The notes: a model not told the origin generated them from the sequence alone. A stretch of 9,706 bases of DNA from Streptosporangiaceae bacterium (GCA_030038715.1 JASHSO010000079.1:1-9706), one strand, 5' to 3'; shown: positions 1 to 7,310, counted from the stretch's first letter. Program-made: numbers and translations.

Positions 1-1
1 C

Positions 2-721
2 GCGGTCGTCGTCGCCACCGTTCGAGGCCTTAAGGCGCATTCCGGCAACCACCGCATCGTGGCGGGCCGGCCGCTTCCCGCGGCGCTGCTCGAGGAGAAC
101 CCCGCGGAGGTGGCGATCGGCGGAGCGAACTTGCGCAAGCAGATCGAGAACGTGCGCCTGCACGGCGTGACTCCGGTCGTCGCGATCAACGCCATGCCGG
201 ACGACTTCCCCTCCGAGCACGCGGCCATCAGGGAAATCGCCGACGAGCTGGGGGTGCGCTCGGCGGTATGCCGGCACTTCACCGAGGGCGGCCCGGGAGC
301 CGCCGACCTCGCCGAGGCTGTAGTGGAAGCAGCCGACGAGCCAAGCGCGTTCCGGTTCCTCTACCCGCTGGAGGCTCCGCTGCGGGAGAAGATCGAGATG
401 ATCGCTACCCGTGTGTACGGCGCTGACGGTGTCGACTACACCCCGGCCGCGGCCAGGCAGCTTGACGGCTACGAGCGCAACGGGTTCGGCGACCTGCCGG
501 TCTGCATTGCCAAGTCCCAGCTCTCGTTGTCCCACGACCCTTCGCTGAAGGGCGCGCCGACGGGTTGGCGGCTGCCGGTGCGGGAGGTGCGCGCCTCGGT
601 CGGCGCCGGGTTCATCTACCCGATCTGCGGTGATATGCGGACTATGCCCGGCCTGGCGTCGAACTCTGCGGCGGAGCGCATCGACATCGACGAGAACGGC
701 GAAGTGGTCGGACTGGCGTGA
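2..721 (+). CDS. fhs: Formate-tetrahydrofolate ligase, C-terminal part (5' end outside window)
   Basis: The enzyme makes 10-formyl-tetrahydrofolate from formate, ATP and tetrahydrofolate in the cytoplasm. Reading is open from base 2 without a start, so the N-terminal half with the ATP-binding loop lies outside the window. About 239 residues are visible of a family length near 550. Recognisable family stretches are GLKAHSG near the left edge, the block NLRKQIENVRLHGVTPVVAINA, the KIEMIATRVYGADGV region, CIAKSQLSLSHDP, and the typical end RTMPGLASNSAAERIDIDENG followed by GLA. It ends in TGA at 719-721, and the next gene starts at the overlapping GTG (718), suggesting translational coupling with a second folate enzyme. 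No frameshift is seen. Family assignment is firm; only the missing N-terminus limits it. Confidence 0.95.
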   Translation, partial: AVVVATVRGLKAHSGNHRIVAGRPLPAALLEENPAEVAIGGANLRKQIENVRLHGVTPVVAINAMPDDFPSEHAAIREIADELGVRSAVCRHFTEGGPGAADLAEAVVEAADEPSAFRFLYPLEAPLREKIEMIATRVYGADGVDYTPAAARQLDGYERNGFGDLPVCIAKSQLSLSHDPSLKGAPTGWRLPVREVRASVGAGFIYPICGDMRTMPGLASNSAAERIDIDENGEVVGLA

Positions 722-1329
722 CGGGTACCGGCAGCGGCGACGAGCCGCAAGCGCCTCTCGCATACCTGGACATGCCGGTCAGCGAGTTTCTCGCGGCGCT
801 GGCCGATGGCACGGCCGTACCGGCAGGCGGCTCGGCTGCTGCCGTCTGCGTGGCGCTGGGCGGGTGCTTGACCGCGATGGCCGCGCGGCTGTCGGCGCGC
901 CAGCTCGGCGCCGAGGTAGCAAGCGAGCTGGCAGCGGAGGCCCACGGGCTCGCTACTGCCGCTGCACGGCAAGTCCAGGCGGATGCCGAGTCCGTCCGGC
1001 AGTTGCTGGCAGGTCGGCCAGGCGGCGACATGTCGGCGGCTGCGGACGTCCCGTTGCAGGTCATGGAGTTGGCCGCGCAGATAGCGCATCGTGCCGCCCG
1101 GCTGGCAGCAGACGGCAACCCGAACCTGCGCGGCGACGCTGTCACGGCGGTCCTGCTAGCTGACGCCGGTGCCCGGGCCGCCTCGGTGCTCGTGGAGATC
1201 GACCTCGCGTCCGTCCCCGACGACCGGCGCGGAGCTCTGGCCGGCCGGCTGCTCGCCGACCTGGCGAGCCTGGTCGCCCGCCAGTGCGCGCCCGGCCAGC
1301 TAGCCGGCGAAGGGAAGGGAACGGGATGA
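718..1329 (+). CDS. fchA: Cyclodeaminase/cyclohydrolase family protein (methenyl-THF cyclohydrolase, FchA-like)
   Basis: This 203-residue protein matches the formiminotransferase-cyclodeaminase C-terminal family (FTCD_C), a helical cytoplasmic enzyme. Stand-alone members either deaminate 5-formimino-THF or act as methenyl-THF cyclohydrolase. What I see is the N-terminal segment LDMPVSEFLAALADG, followed by the glycine-rich motif VPAGGSAAAV (usually PGGGSAAA) and the long amphipathic helices typical of the family. The GTG start at 718 overlaps the TGA of the formate-THF ligase gene (GTGA), and no convincing Shine-Dalgarno sequence precedes it, so coupled translation is likely. The pairing with the ligase favours the cyclohydrolase role, which would interconvert 10-formyl-THF and methenyl-THF. 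That role is inferred from context. No FolD or formiminotransferase gene is visible beside it. Confidence 0.85.
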   Translation: MTGTGSGDEPQAPLAYLDMPVSEFLAALADGTAVPAGGSAAAVCVALGGCLTAMAARLSARQLGAEVASELAAEAHGLATAAARQVQADAESVRQLLAGRPGGDMSAAADVPLQVMELAAQIAHRAARLAADGNPNLRGDAVTAVLLADAGARAASVLVEIDLASVPDDRRGALAGRLLADLASLVARQCAPGQLAGEGKGTG

Positions 1330-1374
1330 ACCAGGCCAGTGCCCACCACACCGGCGGAGCACGCCGCGGCAGAC

Positions 1375-2001
1375 TTACGGATTGCCACTGCCCGGCTGGA
1401 CCGTCTGCACATGGAGGATGGTGACGGCCGTGCTGCCGCAGCCGGTCGTCGCTGCCACGCTGACGTACAGAGCGCTGGTCTGGCCCGGCGGGAAGATCCT
1501 CAGCCGCTTGACCGCCACCGGGCGGCAGGTGGCAGCCGGGTAGTTCTGGGCGACCGTGATCTGGAGGTCGGCGTGCGCGGTGGCGCCCTGTGCCAGGGTC
1601 ACCAGCCGCCTGGGATAGGTCGGGTCCTCACCCGCGGCCGCGCCGACCTGGGCGCCCGATGCGGACACGAAGGACACGCCCGGGTAGCCGTACAGCGTGC
1701 AGGTCGGACCGTTGTTAGTGAATTCGATCGGGTAGTACACGCTGCCGGCAGCGCCACTGCCTTGGCCGAGCGACGCGGTGAGCGAGGACGTGGTGCAGCC
1801 CGGCGGGCCTGATGGCGTCGGCGTCGGAGTGACGGTCGGCGCGCCGGGAGCGGCGGTCGACGCGCTTGCAGTCACGGTGACCGTCACAGTCGGGTGCGCC
1901 GACGGACCGGCCGCGGAACCGCACGCGGTGAGCAGGCCAGCGGAGGCGGCGACGGCGGCGGCGGCGACGGCCCGCCTTGCTGTGGTGGCGAACGGCATCA
2001 T
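1375..2001 (-). CDS. DUF4232 domain lipoprotein
   Basis: The product is a 208-residue secreted lipoprotein of unknown function. The N-terminus has a basic stretch (R9, R10), an Ala/Val hydrophobic core and the lipobox L24-T-A-C27, so C27 should be lipidated and the protein anchored outside the membrane. A Thr/Pro/Ala-rich linker (about 33-66) leads to a DUF4232 domain (about 68-200). It carries the family's PxEFTNNGPxCTLYGYPGV motif and four cysteines (C69, C101, C159, C188), plausibly two disulfides. The start is the first of two adjacent ATG codons, 1999-2001. The other, 1996-1998, is equally possible. GAGGGAG at 2008-2014 lies 6 or 9 bases upstream and excludes the longer upstream extension. 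The gene diverges from the protease at 2140 and converges on fchA across 45 bases with no clear terminator. It is a common actinobacterial envelope protein; no specific role can be read. Confidence 0.85.
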   Translation of the reverse strand: MMPFATTARRAVAAAAVAASAGLLTACGSAAGPSAHPTVTVTVTASASTAAPGAPTVTPTPTPSGPPGCTTSSLTASLGQGSGAAGSVYYPIEFTNNGPTCTLYGYPGVSFVSASGAQVGAAAGEDPTYPRRLVTLAQGATAHADLQITVAQNYPAATCRPVAVKRLRIFPPGQTSALYVSVAATTGCGSTAVTILHVQTVQPGSGNP

Positions 2002-2139
2002 GTCATGCTCCCTCGGGCTTTTATGCAGGATGCCAGGTCTACCGGCGTTCCAGCATCTCATCGGTGCGTGTCTCGCCCGGCAGGCAGCCAGGGGCATGGA
2101 AGGCAGTTCTGTAATGTTGTAATCTGGCATCAGAGCAGC

Positions 2140-3081
2140 ATGACATCGGGACCGCTTGATGCGTACTCGCAGATCGTAGCCGGGGTCGCCGCGGAGCTGA
2201 CGCCCCGGGTAGCAAGCCTGCGCGTCCCGCACTCTGGCGGCCGGTACCGCGGCGAGGGCCTCGGCTCGGCAGTCAGCTACACGCCGGACGGGTTCCTGCT
2301 CACCAATGCCCACGTCGTCGGGCGCGCGGCAGACGGCACCGCGCTGTTTTCCGACGGCACCAGCGCGGCCTTCAGGGTGGTCGGCGCTGACCCGCTGTCC
2401 GACCTGGCCGTCGTGCGGGCCGACGGCCAGACGCCTAATCCCGCCGTGCTCGGCGAGGCCGATGACCTCGTCGTCGGCCAGCTTGTCGTGGCCGTCGGCA
2501 GCCCGCTGGGTCTGACCGGGTCGGTGACGGCCGGGGTGGTCAGCGCGCTCGGCAGATCGCTGCCCACGAGCGGCGGCTCCAGGCCGAGCCTGGTCGAGGA
2601 CGTCATCCAGACCGACGCGGCGCTGAATCCCGGCAATTCCGGCGGCGCACTGGCGGATGCCAATGCCAAGATCGTCGGCATCAACACGGCGGTGGCGGGG
2701 GTCGGGCTGGGACTAGCCGTTCCGATTAATGCCACCACTCGCAAGATCATTGCCGCGCTCATGCGCGATGGCAAGGTCAGGCGCGCCTATCTCGGCATCG
2801 TCAGCGTGCCCATGCCGCTGCCTGAGCCACTGCGGGCGCGCTTCGGGCGGGCCAGCGGGCTGCGGGTCGCCGAGGTGGTGCCGAACGGCCCGGCCGCTCG
2901 GGCCGGGCTGCGGCCGGGCGACCTGCTGCTGACCGCCGGCGGCGAACCCGTGACCCGGGCGCAGGACCTGCAGAAGCTGATGTTCAGCGACGCGATCGGC
3001 AGGCCGCTGGCGATCACGGTGATGCGCAACGGCGCACTGGTGGACGTCATCGCCGAGCCGTCCGAGCTGGTCGCGGCGTAA
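2140..3081 (+). CDS. Trypsin-like HtrA/S1C serine protease with one PDZ domain, no signal peptide seen
   Basis: The product has 313 residues. The protease domain (about 12-205) has the complete HtrA-type catalytic triad: H58 in TNAHVV, D88 in LSDLAVV and S167 in GNSGGA. The NPGNSGG oxyanion loop is also intact. One PDZ domain follows (about 217-305), opening with the peptide-binding loop YLGI and including GPAARAGLRPGDLL. HtrA proteins degrade or chaperone misfolded proteins, usually in the envelope. Here the ATG at 2140 leads almost directly into the protease fold, with no hydrophobic segment. In-frame sequence further upstream is not signal-like and has no good start, so the enzyme looks cytoplasmic or exported by a non-Sec route. 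No strong Shine-Dalgarno sequence is present; the AT-rich stretch 2110-2123 may hold the promoter. It diverges from the lipoprotein gene. Family certain, location inferred. Confidence 0.9.
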   Translation: MTSGPLDAYSQIVAGVAAELTPRVASLRVPHSGGRYRGEGLGSAVSYTPDGFLLTNAHVVGRAADGTALFSDGTSAAFRVVGADPLSDLAVVRADGQTPNPAVLGEADDLVVGQLVVAVGSPLGLTGSVTAGVVSALGRSLPTSGGSRPSLVEDVIQTDAALNPGNSGGALADANAKIVGINTAVAGVGLGLAVPINATTRKIIAALMRDGKVRRAYLGIVSVPMPLPEPLRARFGRASGLRVAEVVPNGPAARAGLRPGDLLLTAGGEPVTRAQDLQKLMFSDAIGRPLAITVMRNGALVDVIAEPSELVAA

Positions 3082-3087
3082 CGCGGG

Positions 3088-3483
3088 TCACCGGGGTTCC
3101 GTTCGGCGACCGGCTCGCGACGGCCACCAGACGCGCTCGCCGATAGCGAGCAGGCCGGCCGGCACGAGCACGGTGCGAACGAGCAGCGTGTCGAGCAGGA
3201 CGCCGAGTGCTACCGCGATCCCGACCTCGGCCACCGGGACATTGGGCAGCCGGGTCAAGTCGGCGAACGTGCCGGCCAGCACGATCCCTGCCGCAGTGAT
3301 GACGCCGCCCGTCACGCCGAGCCCGCGCAGGGTGCCCTGCTGCGTGCCGACGTGCCGGGCTTCTTCTCGGATCCGGGCGCTCAGGAAGATGTTGTAGTCC
3401 ACCCCGAGCGCGACCAGGAAGATGAATATGTACAGCGGGATCTGCGCCTCGACGCCGGAGTAGCCCAGCCCGTACGCCAAGCA
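3088..3483 (-). pseudogene. MMPL/RND transporter remnant, C-terminal ~130 residues only
   Basis: The reading frame holds the end of an MMPL-family transporter, normally about 700 or more residues with 11-12 membrane helices. The diagnostic stretch IPLYIFIFLVALGVDYNIFLSARIREEA is present, followed by TGGVITAAGIVLAGTFADL and VALGVLLDTLLVRTVLVPA, the last helices of the second repeat, and a basic tail. Going upstream in frame, a stop (TGA on the minus strand, + 3484-3486) comes just before the conserved part. The next gene on the same strand ends only 27 bases beyond that stop. The 5' four-fifths is therefore missing, not merely frameshifted within the window. A TTG at 3478-3480 could start a 130-residue protein, but it would have only about three helices and no partner domain. 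I read it as a decaying deletion remnant. Confidence 0.8.
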
Positions 3484-3513
3484 TCATGATCTCGGGCTAG
3501 GACCGGGGCCTGC

Positions 3514-4122
3514 CTACTCGCACGGTCCGCCGGCCAGCCACCGTGCACCGCGCCGGTAGAGTGCCTCGACAGTGGGCCCGGCCAGCCCTGGCATGTCGTC
3601 TTTGACCCGGTGTCCGAGGCCTGTCTGCAGGTAGGCCAGGTGCCGGTACCCCTCGGGGAATCGACTCAGTTCCTGCTCCGACAGCTCTACCCGCGCCGTG
3701 GGCTCGACGGGGTCGAGCCGGTCCTTCTCATAGATGGGCTGGCGCAGCACGATGCCCCAGCGGTTGGCGCGGCGTTCGACGAAGTCGTAGAAGCGCCCCG
3801 TGCACACCGCGTCACACAGCACGCCGTGCACCGCGCCACGTTGGGAGATAGTCATCTTCGTCTGGGCAATGGCCCGGTCACCGATCACGTCGACTGATGT
3901 GCCGCCGAGGAAGTGCAAGATGTTCGCCCCGTGCGCCATGCCCTGGCGGCTGGCCTCGATGAACTCCTCAGCTGAGCCCTGGAACCAGGTCGCCATCATC
4001 CTGCCATCCGGATGCCAGACGGTCCTGAAGCGATCCCAGTCGCCGGCGTCTCGCCAGACGACCCAGTTCTCGACAAGCTCACGGATCGCCTGCCTGTCGG
4101 CTGCGGCCACCGCATCGTTCAT
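3514..4122 (-). CDS. Nuclear transport factor 2 (NTF2)/SnoaL-like family protein
   Basis: The 202-residue product looks like a SnoaL-like (NTF2-fold) protein. Its N-terminal pattern AADRQAIRELVENWVVWRDAGDWDRF, followed by VWHPDGRM, is typical of this cone-shaped small alpha+beta barrel. Later parts resemble the same fold (MTISQRGAVHGVLCDAVCTGRFYDFVERRANRWGIVLRQPIYEKD). Members include hydratases, isomerases, polyketide cyclases and ring-hydroxylating dioxygenase beta subunits, so the substrate cannot be predicted. About 70 residues after the barrel form a C-terminal extension. The ATG at 4120-4122 is chosen because GAAAGG (+ 4131-4136) lies 8 bases upstream and the family pattern begins here. 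Upstream in-frame sequence is low-complexity and crosses a GC palindrome. The gene diverges from the rhamnose genes and is followed by the MMPL remnant. Confidence 0.75.
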   Translation of the reverse strand: MNDAVAAADRQAIRELVENWVVWRDAGDWDRFRTVWHPDGRMMATWFQGSAEEFIEASRQGMAHGANILHFLGGTSVDVIGDRAIAQTKMTISQRGAVHGVLCDAVCTGRFYDFVERRANRWGIVLRQPIYEKDRLDPVEPTARVELSEQELSRFPEGYRHLAYLQTGLGHRVKDDMPGLAGPTVEALYRRGARWLAGGPCE

Positions 4123-4147
4123 GGATCCGACCTTTCGCCGCGGGCAC

Positions 4148-4170
4148 CTCCCGGCGCGCGCGCCGGGGAG
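4148..4170. promoter_or_regulatory. GC palindrome upstream of the NTF2-like gene
   Basis: CCCGGCGCGCGCGCCGGG at 4150-4167 is a perfect 18-bp palindrome, extendable to 4148-4170 with one bulged G. It sits about 12 bases beyond the likely ribosome binding site of the leftward gene. It could be a protein-binding site, a 5'-leader hairpin that hinders translation, or chance in GC-rich DNA. No U-run follows on either strand, so it is not a classic terminator. Confidence 0.4.
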
Positions 4171-4219
4171 GCAGTCAGGCGCGCTGGGCCAAGGATACGT
4201 GTGGCTTGAACCGCTAACC

Positions 4220-4241
4220 TCGCTCGAACAACAACGAGCGA
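4220..4241. repeat. Small inverted repeat in the divergent NTF2/rmlB interval
   Basis: TCGCTCG (4220-4226) and CGAGCGA (4235-4241) form a perfect 7-bp dyad around the 8-base AT-rich spacer AACAACAA. It is near the middle of the 239-bp interval between two divergent genes, where an operator would be expected. I see no convincing -35/-10 pair beside it, so its role is open. The rest of the interval (4123-4361) holds the GC palindrome and no supportable gene. Confidence 0.35.
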
Positions 4242-4361
4242 ACGTGCGCTGTCCGGGGTATATGTTCATCGCCGCCGGGCACGAGGCGGTGCGGCAGGGG
4301 GGCTTCGAGCCGCTGCCGGCTGTTCGGCAATGACAAGACGCGGATGAGTCGCGGAAACTCC

Positions 4362-5336
4362 ATGAAAGTACTGGTCACCGGCGGCGCCGGGTTCATCGGC
4401 TCGCAGTATGTCCGGATGCTGCTGACTGGCGCGTTCGCCGGCCAGGAGGCTGCTGAGGTATCGGTCCTTGACAAGCTGACCTATGCCGGGAACCTGGCGA
4501 ACCTGAGCCCGGTGCGCAGGCTGCCAGGATTCAGGTTCATCCGCGGCGACATCTGCGACGGCAAGCTGCTGGCGGCGGTGGTTCCCGATCACGACGTCGT
4601 GGTCAACTTCGCCGCCGAGTCCCACGTCGACCGGTCGATCGACGGGGCCGCGGCCTTCGTCGAGACCAACGTCAAGGGCGTCCAGGTGCTGCTGGACGCC
4701 TGCGTGAACGCTGGCACCAAGCGCTTCATCCAGGTGTCCACCGACGAGGTCTACGGCAGCATCGCTACCGGGTCGTGGACCGAGGGGGCCCAGCTGGACC
4801 CGAGGTCGCCGTACGCCGCTGCCAAGGCGGGCGGTGACCTCATCGCCCAGGCGTATGCACACACGCACGGCATCGACATGTGCATTACCCGCTGCTGCAA
4901 CAACTACGGGCCATATCAGTTCCCCGAGAAGGCGATCCCGCTCTTCGTCACCAATCTGCTGTCCGGGCACACGATTCCGCTGTACGGCGACGGCAAGAAC
5001 GTGCGCAGCTGGGTCCACGTTGAAGACCACTGCCGCGGCGTGCAGCTAGTGCTCGACCGCGGCGCACCGGGGGAGACCTACCACATCCAGGGCGATGTGG
5101 AGCTCGCCAACGAGGACCTCACCAAAGCCGTGCTGCGCTGCTGCGGTGCCGACTGGAGCATGGTCGAGTACGTGCAGGACCGCAAGGGACACGACCGGCG
5201 GTACTCGCTCGACGACTCAAAGCTGAGGCGCCTGGGCTACCGGCCCTCGATCACGTTCGAGGACGGCCTGGCCTCGACAGTGCGCTGGTACGCCGACAAC
5301 CGCCCCTGGTGGGAGCCGCTGAAGGGAATCGCATGA
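4362..5336 (+). CDS. rfbB: dTDP-glucose 4,6-dehydratase
   Basis: This 324-residue extended short-chain dehydrogenase (also called RmlB) converts dTDP-glucose to dTDP-4-keto-6-deoxyglucose, the second step towards dTDP-L-rhamnose and other deoxysugars. Visible motifs are the NAD-binding GGAGFIGS (7-14), LDKLTYAGN (36-44), FAAESHVDRS (83-92), the catalytic TDE triplet (T127-D128-E129), YAAAK (Y151, K155), and NNYGPYQFPEKAIPLF for substrate binding. The length is normal. ATG 4362 is preferred because family members begin directly with MKVLVTGGAGFIGS, and GGAAA lies 6-10 bases upstream. An in-frame ATG at 4344 would add six residues. The stop overlaps the next start (ATGA, 5333-5336), so the two genes should be co-translated. 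The glucose-1-phosphate thymidylyltransferase and epimerase genes are not in the window. Confidence 0.95.
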   Translation: MKVLVTGGAGFIGSQYVRMLLTGAFAGQEAAEVSVLDKLTYAGNLANLSPVRRLPGFRFIRGDICDGKLLAAVVPDHDVVVNFAAESHVDRSIDGAAAFVETNVKGVQVLLDACVNAGTKRFIQVSTDEVYGSIATGSWTEGAQLDPRSPYAAAKAGGDLIAQAYAHTHGIDMCITRCCNNYGPYQFPEKAIPLFVTNLLSGHTIPLYGDGKNVRSWVHVEDHCRGVQLVLDRGAPGETYHIQGDVELANEDLTKAVLRCCGADWSMVEYVQDRKGHDRRYSLDDSKLRRLGYRPSITFEDGLASTVRWYADNRPWWEPLKGIA

Positions 5337-6232
5337 GACGACGCTGGCTGATCACCGGGGCCGGCGGGATGCTCGGGCGGGACCTCGCCATGACGCTGGA
5401 AGGCCGGGGGCAGCCGGTGATCGCACTGGATCGCGGTGCGCTCGACGTCACAGATCGCCGCGCCGTCGCCCGAGCTATCGGGGTGGCGCAACCCGCCGTG
5501 GTTCTCAACTGCGCGGCGTGGACTGGCGTCGATGCGGCTGAAGCGCACGAGGACCAAGCGCTGGCCGTCAACGGCATGGGTGCCGGCAACGTTGCGGCGG
5601 AGTGCGAGCGCCGCGGTGCCGTGCTGGTGTACGTGTCCAGCGACTACGTGTTCGGCGGCACCGGCCAGCCTTGCTTCGGCGAACAGGACAGGCCGGCACC
5701 ACTGAACGCCTACGGCCGGACGAAACTGGCTGGCGAGCGGGCGACGCTGAATGTGGCAGGTAGGGCATACGTGCTGCGGACAGCGTGGCTGTACGGCGCG
5801 CACGGCCCGAACTTCGTGCGGACGATGATCGACCGGGCCTTGCACGGCACCCACGTGGAGGTGGTCGATGATCAGCGCGGGCAGCCGACCTGGACGCGCG
5901 ATGTCGCGAATCGGATCGTCGCCGTGGTCGAGCGCGAGGCGCCTACGGGGATCTATCACGCCACCAGTTCGGGCGCCACGACCTGGTTCGAGCTGGCCAG
6001 GTCTGTCTACGGGCTGGTAGGCGCCAGCCCCGACCTGGTGACGCCCATCACCAGCGACGACCGGCTGGCTCCGGCCAGGAGACCTGCCAGCAGCGTCCTT
6101 GGCCACGGTGGCTGGGCGCGGATCGGAATGAGCCCGCTGCCTGCCTGGCAGGATGCACTGGCAGCCGCGATTCCGGTAATGCTGGGCGCCCAAAGGCCGA
6201 CCGTCAGCGGTGCAGGTCCGCGCCTGGCGTGA
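5333..6232 (+). CDS. rfbD: dTDP-4-dehydrorhamnose reductase
   Basis: The 299-residue product (RmlD) reduces dTDP-4-keto-L-rhamnose to dTDP-L-rhamnose with NAD(P)H, the last step of the pathway. Motifs are the dinucleotide loop GAGGMLG (9-15), ALDVTD (36-41), NCAAWTGVDAAE (59-70), SSDYVF (102-107), the catalytic pair Y127/K131 in YGRTK, and VLRTAWLYG. The ATG at 5333 overlaps the rfbB stop and has GAAGGG 6 bases upstream. An earlier in-frame ATG at 5309 lies inside rfbB and would prepend residues the family lacks. Its last 29 bases overlap the end of the convergent oxidoreductase gene. The product probably supplies rhamnose for cell-wall linkers, glycans or a glycosylated metabolite. Which one cannot be told without the glycosyltransferases. 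Confidence 0.93.
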   Translation: MRRRWLITGAGGMLGRDLAMTLEGRGQPVIALDRGALDVTDRRAVARAIGVAQPAVVLNCAAWTGVDAAEAHEDQALAVNGMGAGNVAAECERRGAVLVYVSSDYVFGGTGQPCFGEQDRPAPLNAYGRTKLAGERATLNVAGRAYVLRTAWLYGAHGPNFVRTMIDRALHGTHVEVVDDQRGQPTWTRDVANRIVAVVEREAPTGIYHATSSGATTWFELARSVYGLVGASPDLVTPITSDDRLAPARRPASSVLGHGGWARIGMSPLPAWQDALAAAIPVMLGAQRPTVSGAGPRLA

Positions 6233-7310
6233 CCGCATCCTCTGGCTGACGGCGAGCCCCAGACGCCTCGGCCCGCTCTCCGTCGCGGGGGCTGGCTGGA
6301 GTCCAGCCGATCGCAGGCGCTATATCGCTGGCGATCGTCGCGAGAATGCGCGCGTTGTATGCCACGCCCAGTTGATTGGGAACGGTGAACAACACAGTGT
6401 CGGCCGCCCGCACGGCCTCGTCGGCCGCGAGTTCCTCGGCGACCCGGTCGGGCTCGCCGGCGTACGTCCGGCCGAACCGAGCCGTCGTGCCTTCGAGCAG
6501 CCCGACCTGGTCGGCATGGCCCTGGCCACCGAAGTACGCGCGGTCGATGTCCTGGGTGATCGGCAGCACGCTGCGCGATACCGAGATCCGGGGTTCGCGC
6601 TGCCAGCCTCGGTTCGCCCACGCCTCGCGATACATCCTGATCTGCTCGGCCTGAAGCTGGTCGAACGGCACGCCCGTGTCCTCCGACAGCAGCGTGGAAC
6701 TCTGCAGGTTCAGCGCGAGATCTGCCGCCCAGGCTGCGGTGGCGCGGGTGCCGGAGCCCCACCAGGTCCGGTCGGCGAGCCCGGGCGACTGCGGCTGGAT
6801 GGACAGTCCGCCGCTGACTCCGCTACGGGCCGGGTCAGTCCTGGCCACGGCCGCACCGCTGATGGCAGCGAGGAAGATCTCTGTCTTGCGCCGTGCGTAG
6901 TTAGCGTCGGTCTCTCCGTCGGGCGGCCGGTAACCGAACGACTCCGCCCCGCGCAGCGCGGTCTCCGGCGAACCCCTGCTCACTCCGATTTGCAGCCGCC
7001 CGCCGCTGATCAGGTCGGCCGCCGCGGCTTCCTCCGCCAGGTACAGCGGGTTCTCGTAGCGCATGTCGATGACTGCGGTCCCGATCTCGATCCGCTCGGT
7101 CCGGGCCGCGATCGCGGACAGCAGCGGGAACGGTGATGACAGCTGCCGCTCGAAGTGGTGGACGCGGACGAAGGCGCCATCGATGCCCAGCTCCTCGGCT
7201 GCCTCGGCTAGCTCGATCGTTTGGAGCAGCGCGTCGGCGGCAGACCGGGTCTGTGAACTCGGACTGGCTCGCCAGTGGCCGAACGACAGGAAGCCGATTC
7301 TCTTCTGCAC
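6204..7310 (-). CDS. LLM class flavin-dependent oxidoreductase (luciferase-like)
   Basis: The 368-residue product has the bacterial luciferase-like TIM-barrel pattern: RIGFLSFGHW at the N-terminus, ELAEAAEELGIDGAFVRVHHF, PFPLLSAIAARTERIEIGTAVIDM, RYENPLYLAEEAAAADLISGGRLQIGVSRGSPE, and a late TYAGEPDRVAEELAAD helix region. Such enzymes use FMN or F420 to oxidise or mono-oxygenate diverse substrates; the substrate is not readable. The start is GTG at 7308-7310, chosen because MQKRIGFLSFGHW fits the expected first strand. No clear Shine-Dalgarno sequence is seen. The last ~35 residues (after GWTPAS) are low-complexity and overlap rfbD by 29 bases, so the tail is probably unconserved. It diverges from a second, broken LLM gene at 7408. 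Confidence 0.88.
   Translation of the reverse strand: MQKRIGFLSFGHWRASPSSQTRSAADALLQTIELAEAAEELGIDGAFVRVHHFERQLSSPFPLLSAIAARTERIEIGTAVIDMRYENPLYLAEEAAAADLISGGRLQIGVSRGSPETALRGAESFGYRPPDGETDANYARRKTEIFLAAISGAAVARTDPARSGVSGGLSIQPQSPGLADRTWWGSGTRATAAWAADLALNLQSSTLLSEDTGVPFDQLQAEQIRMYREAWANRGWQREPRISVSRSVLPITQDIDRAYFGGQGHADQVGLLEGTTARFGRTYAGEPDRVAEELAADEAVRAADTVLFTVPNQLGVAYNARILATIASDIAPAIGWTPASPRDGERAEASGARRQPEDAVTPGADLHR

Noticed and set aside
1330..1374. Possible bidirectional terminator between fchA and the DUF4232 gene.
   Set aside because: No stem with adequate length and no U-run on either strand could be found.
642..1412. Long minus-strand frame of 256 codons opposite fchA.
   Set aside because: It is Ala/Ser/Arg-rich, lacks any domain pattern and lies antisense to a well-supported gene: a GC-codon shadow.
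1894..2139. Upstream in-frame extension of the HtrA-type protease.
   Set aside because: It overlaps the divergent lipoprotein gene's start and promoter region and encodes low-complexity Gly/Arg-rich sequence without signal-peptide features.
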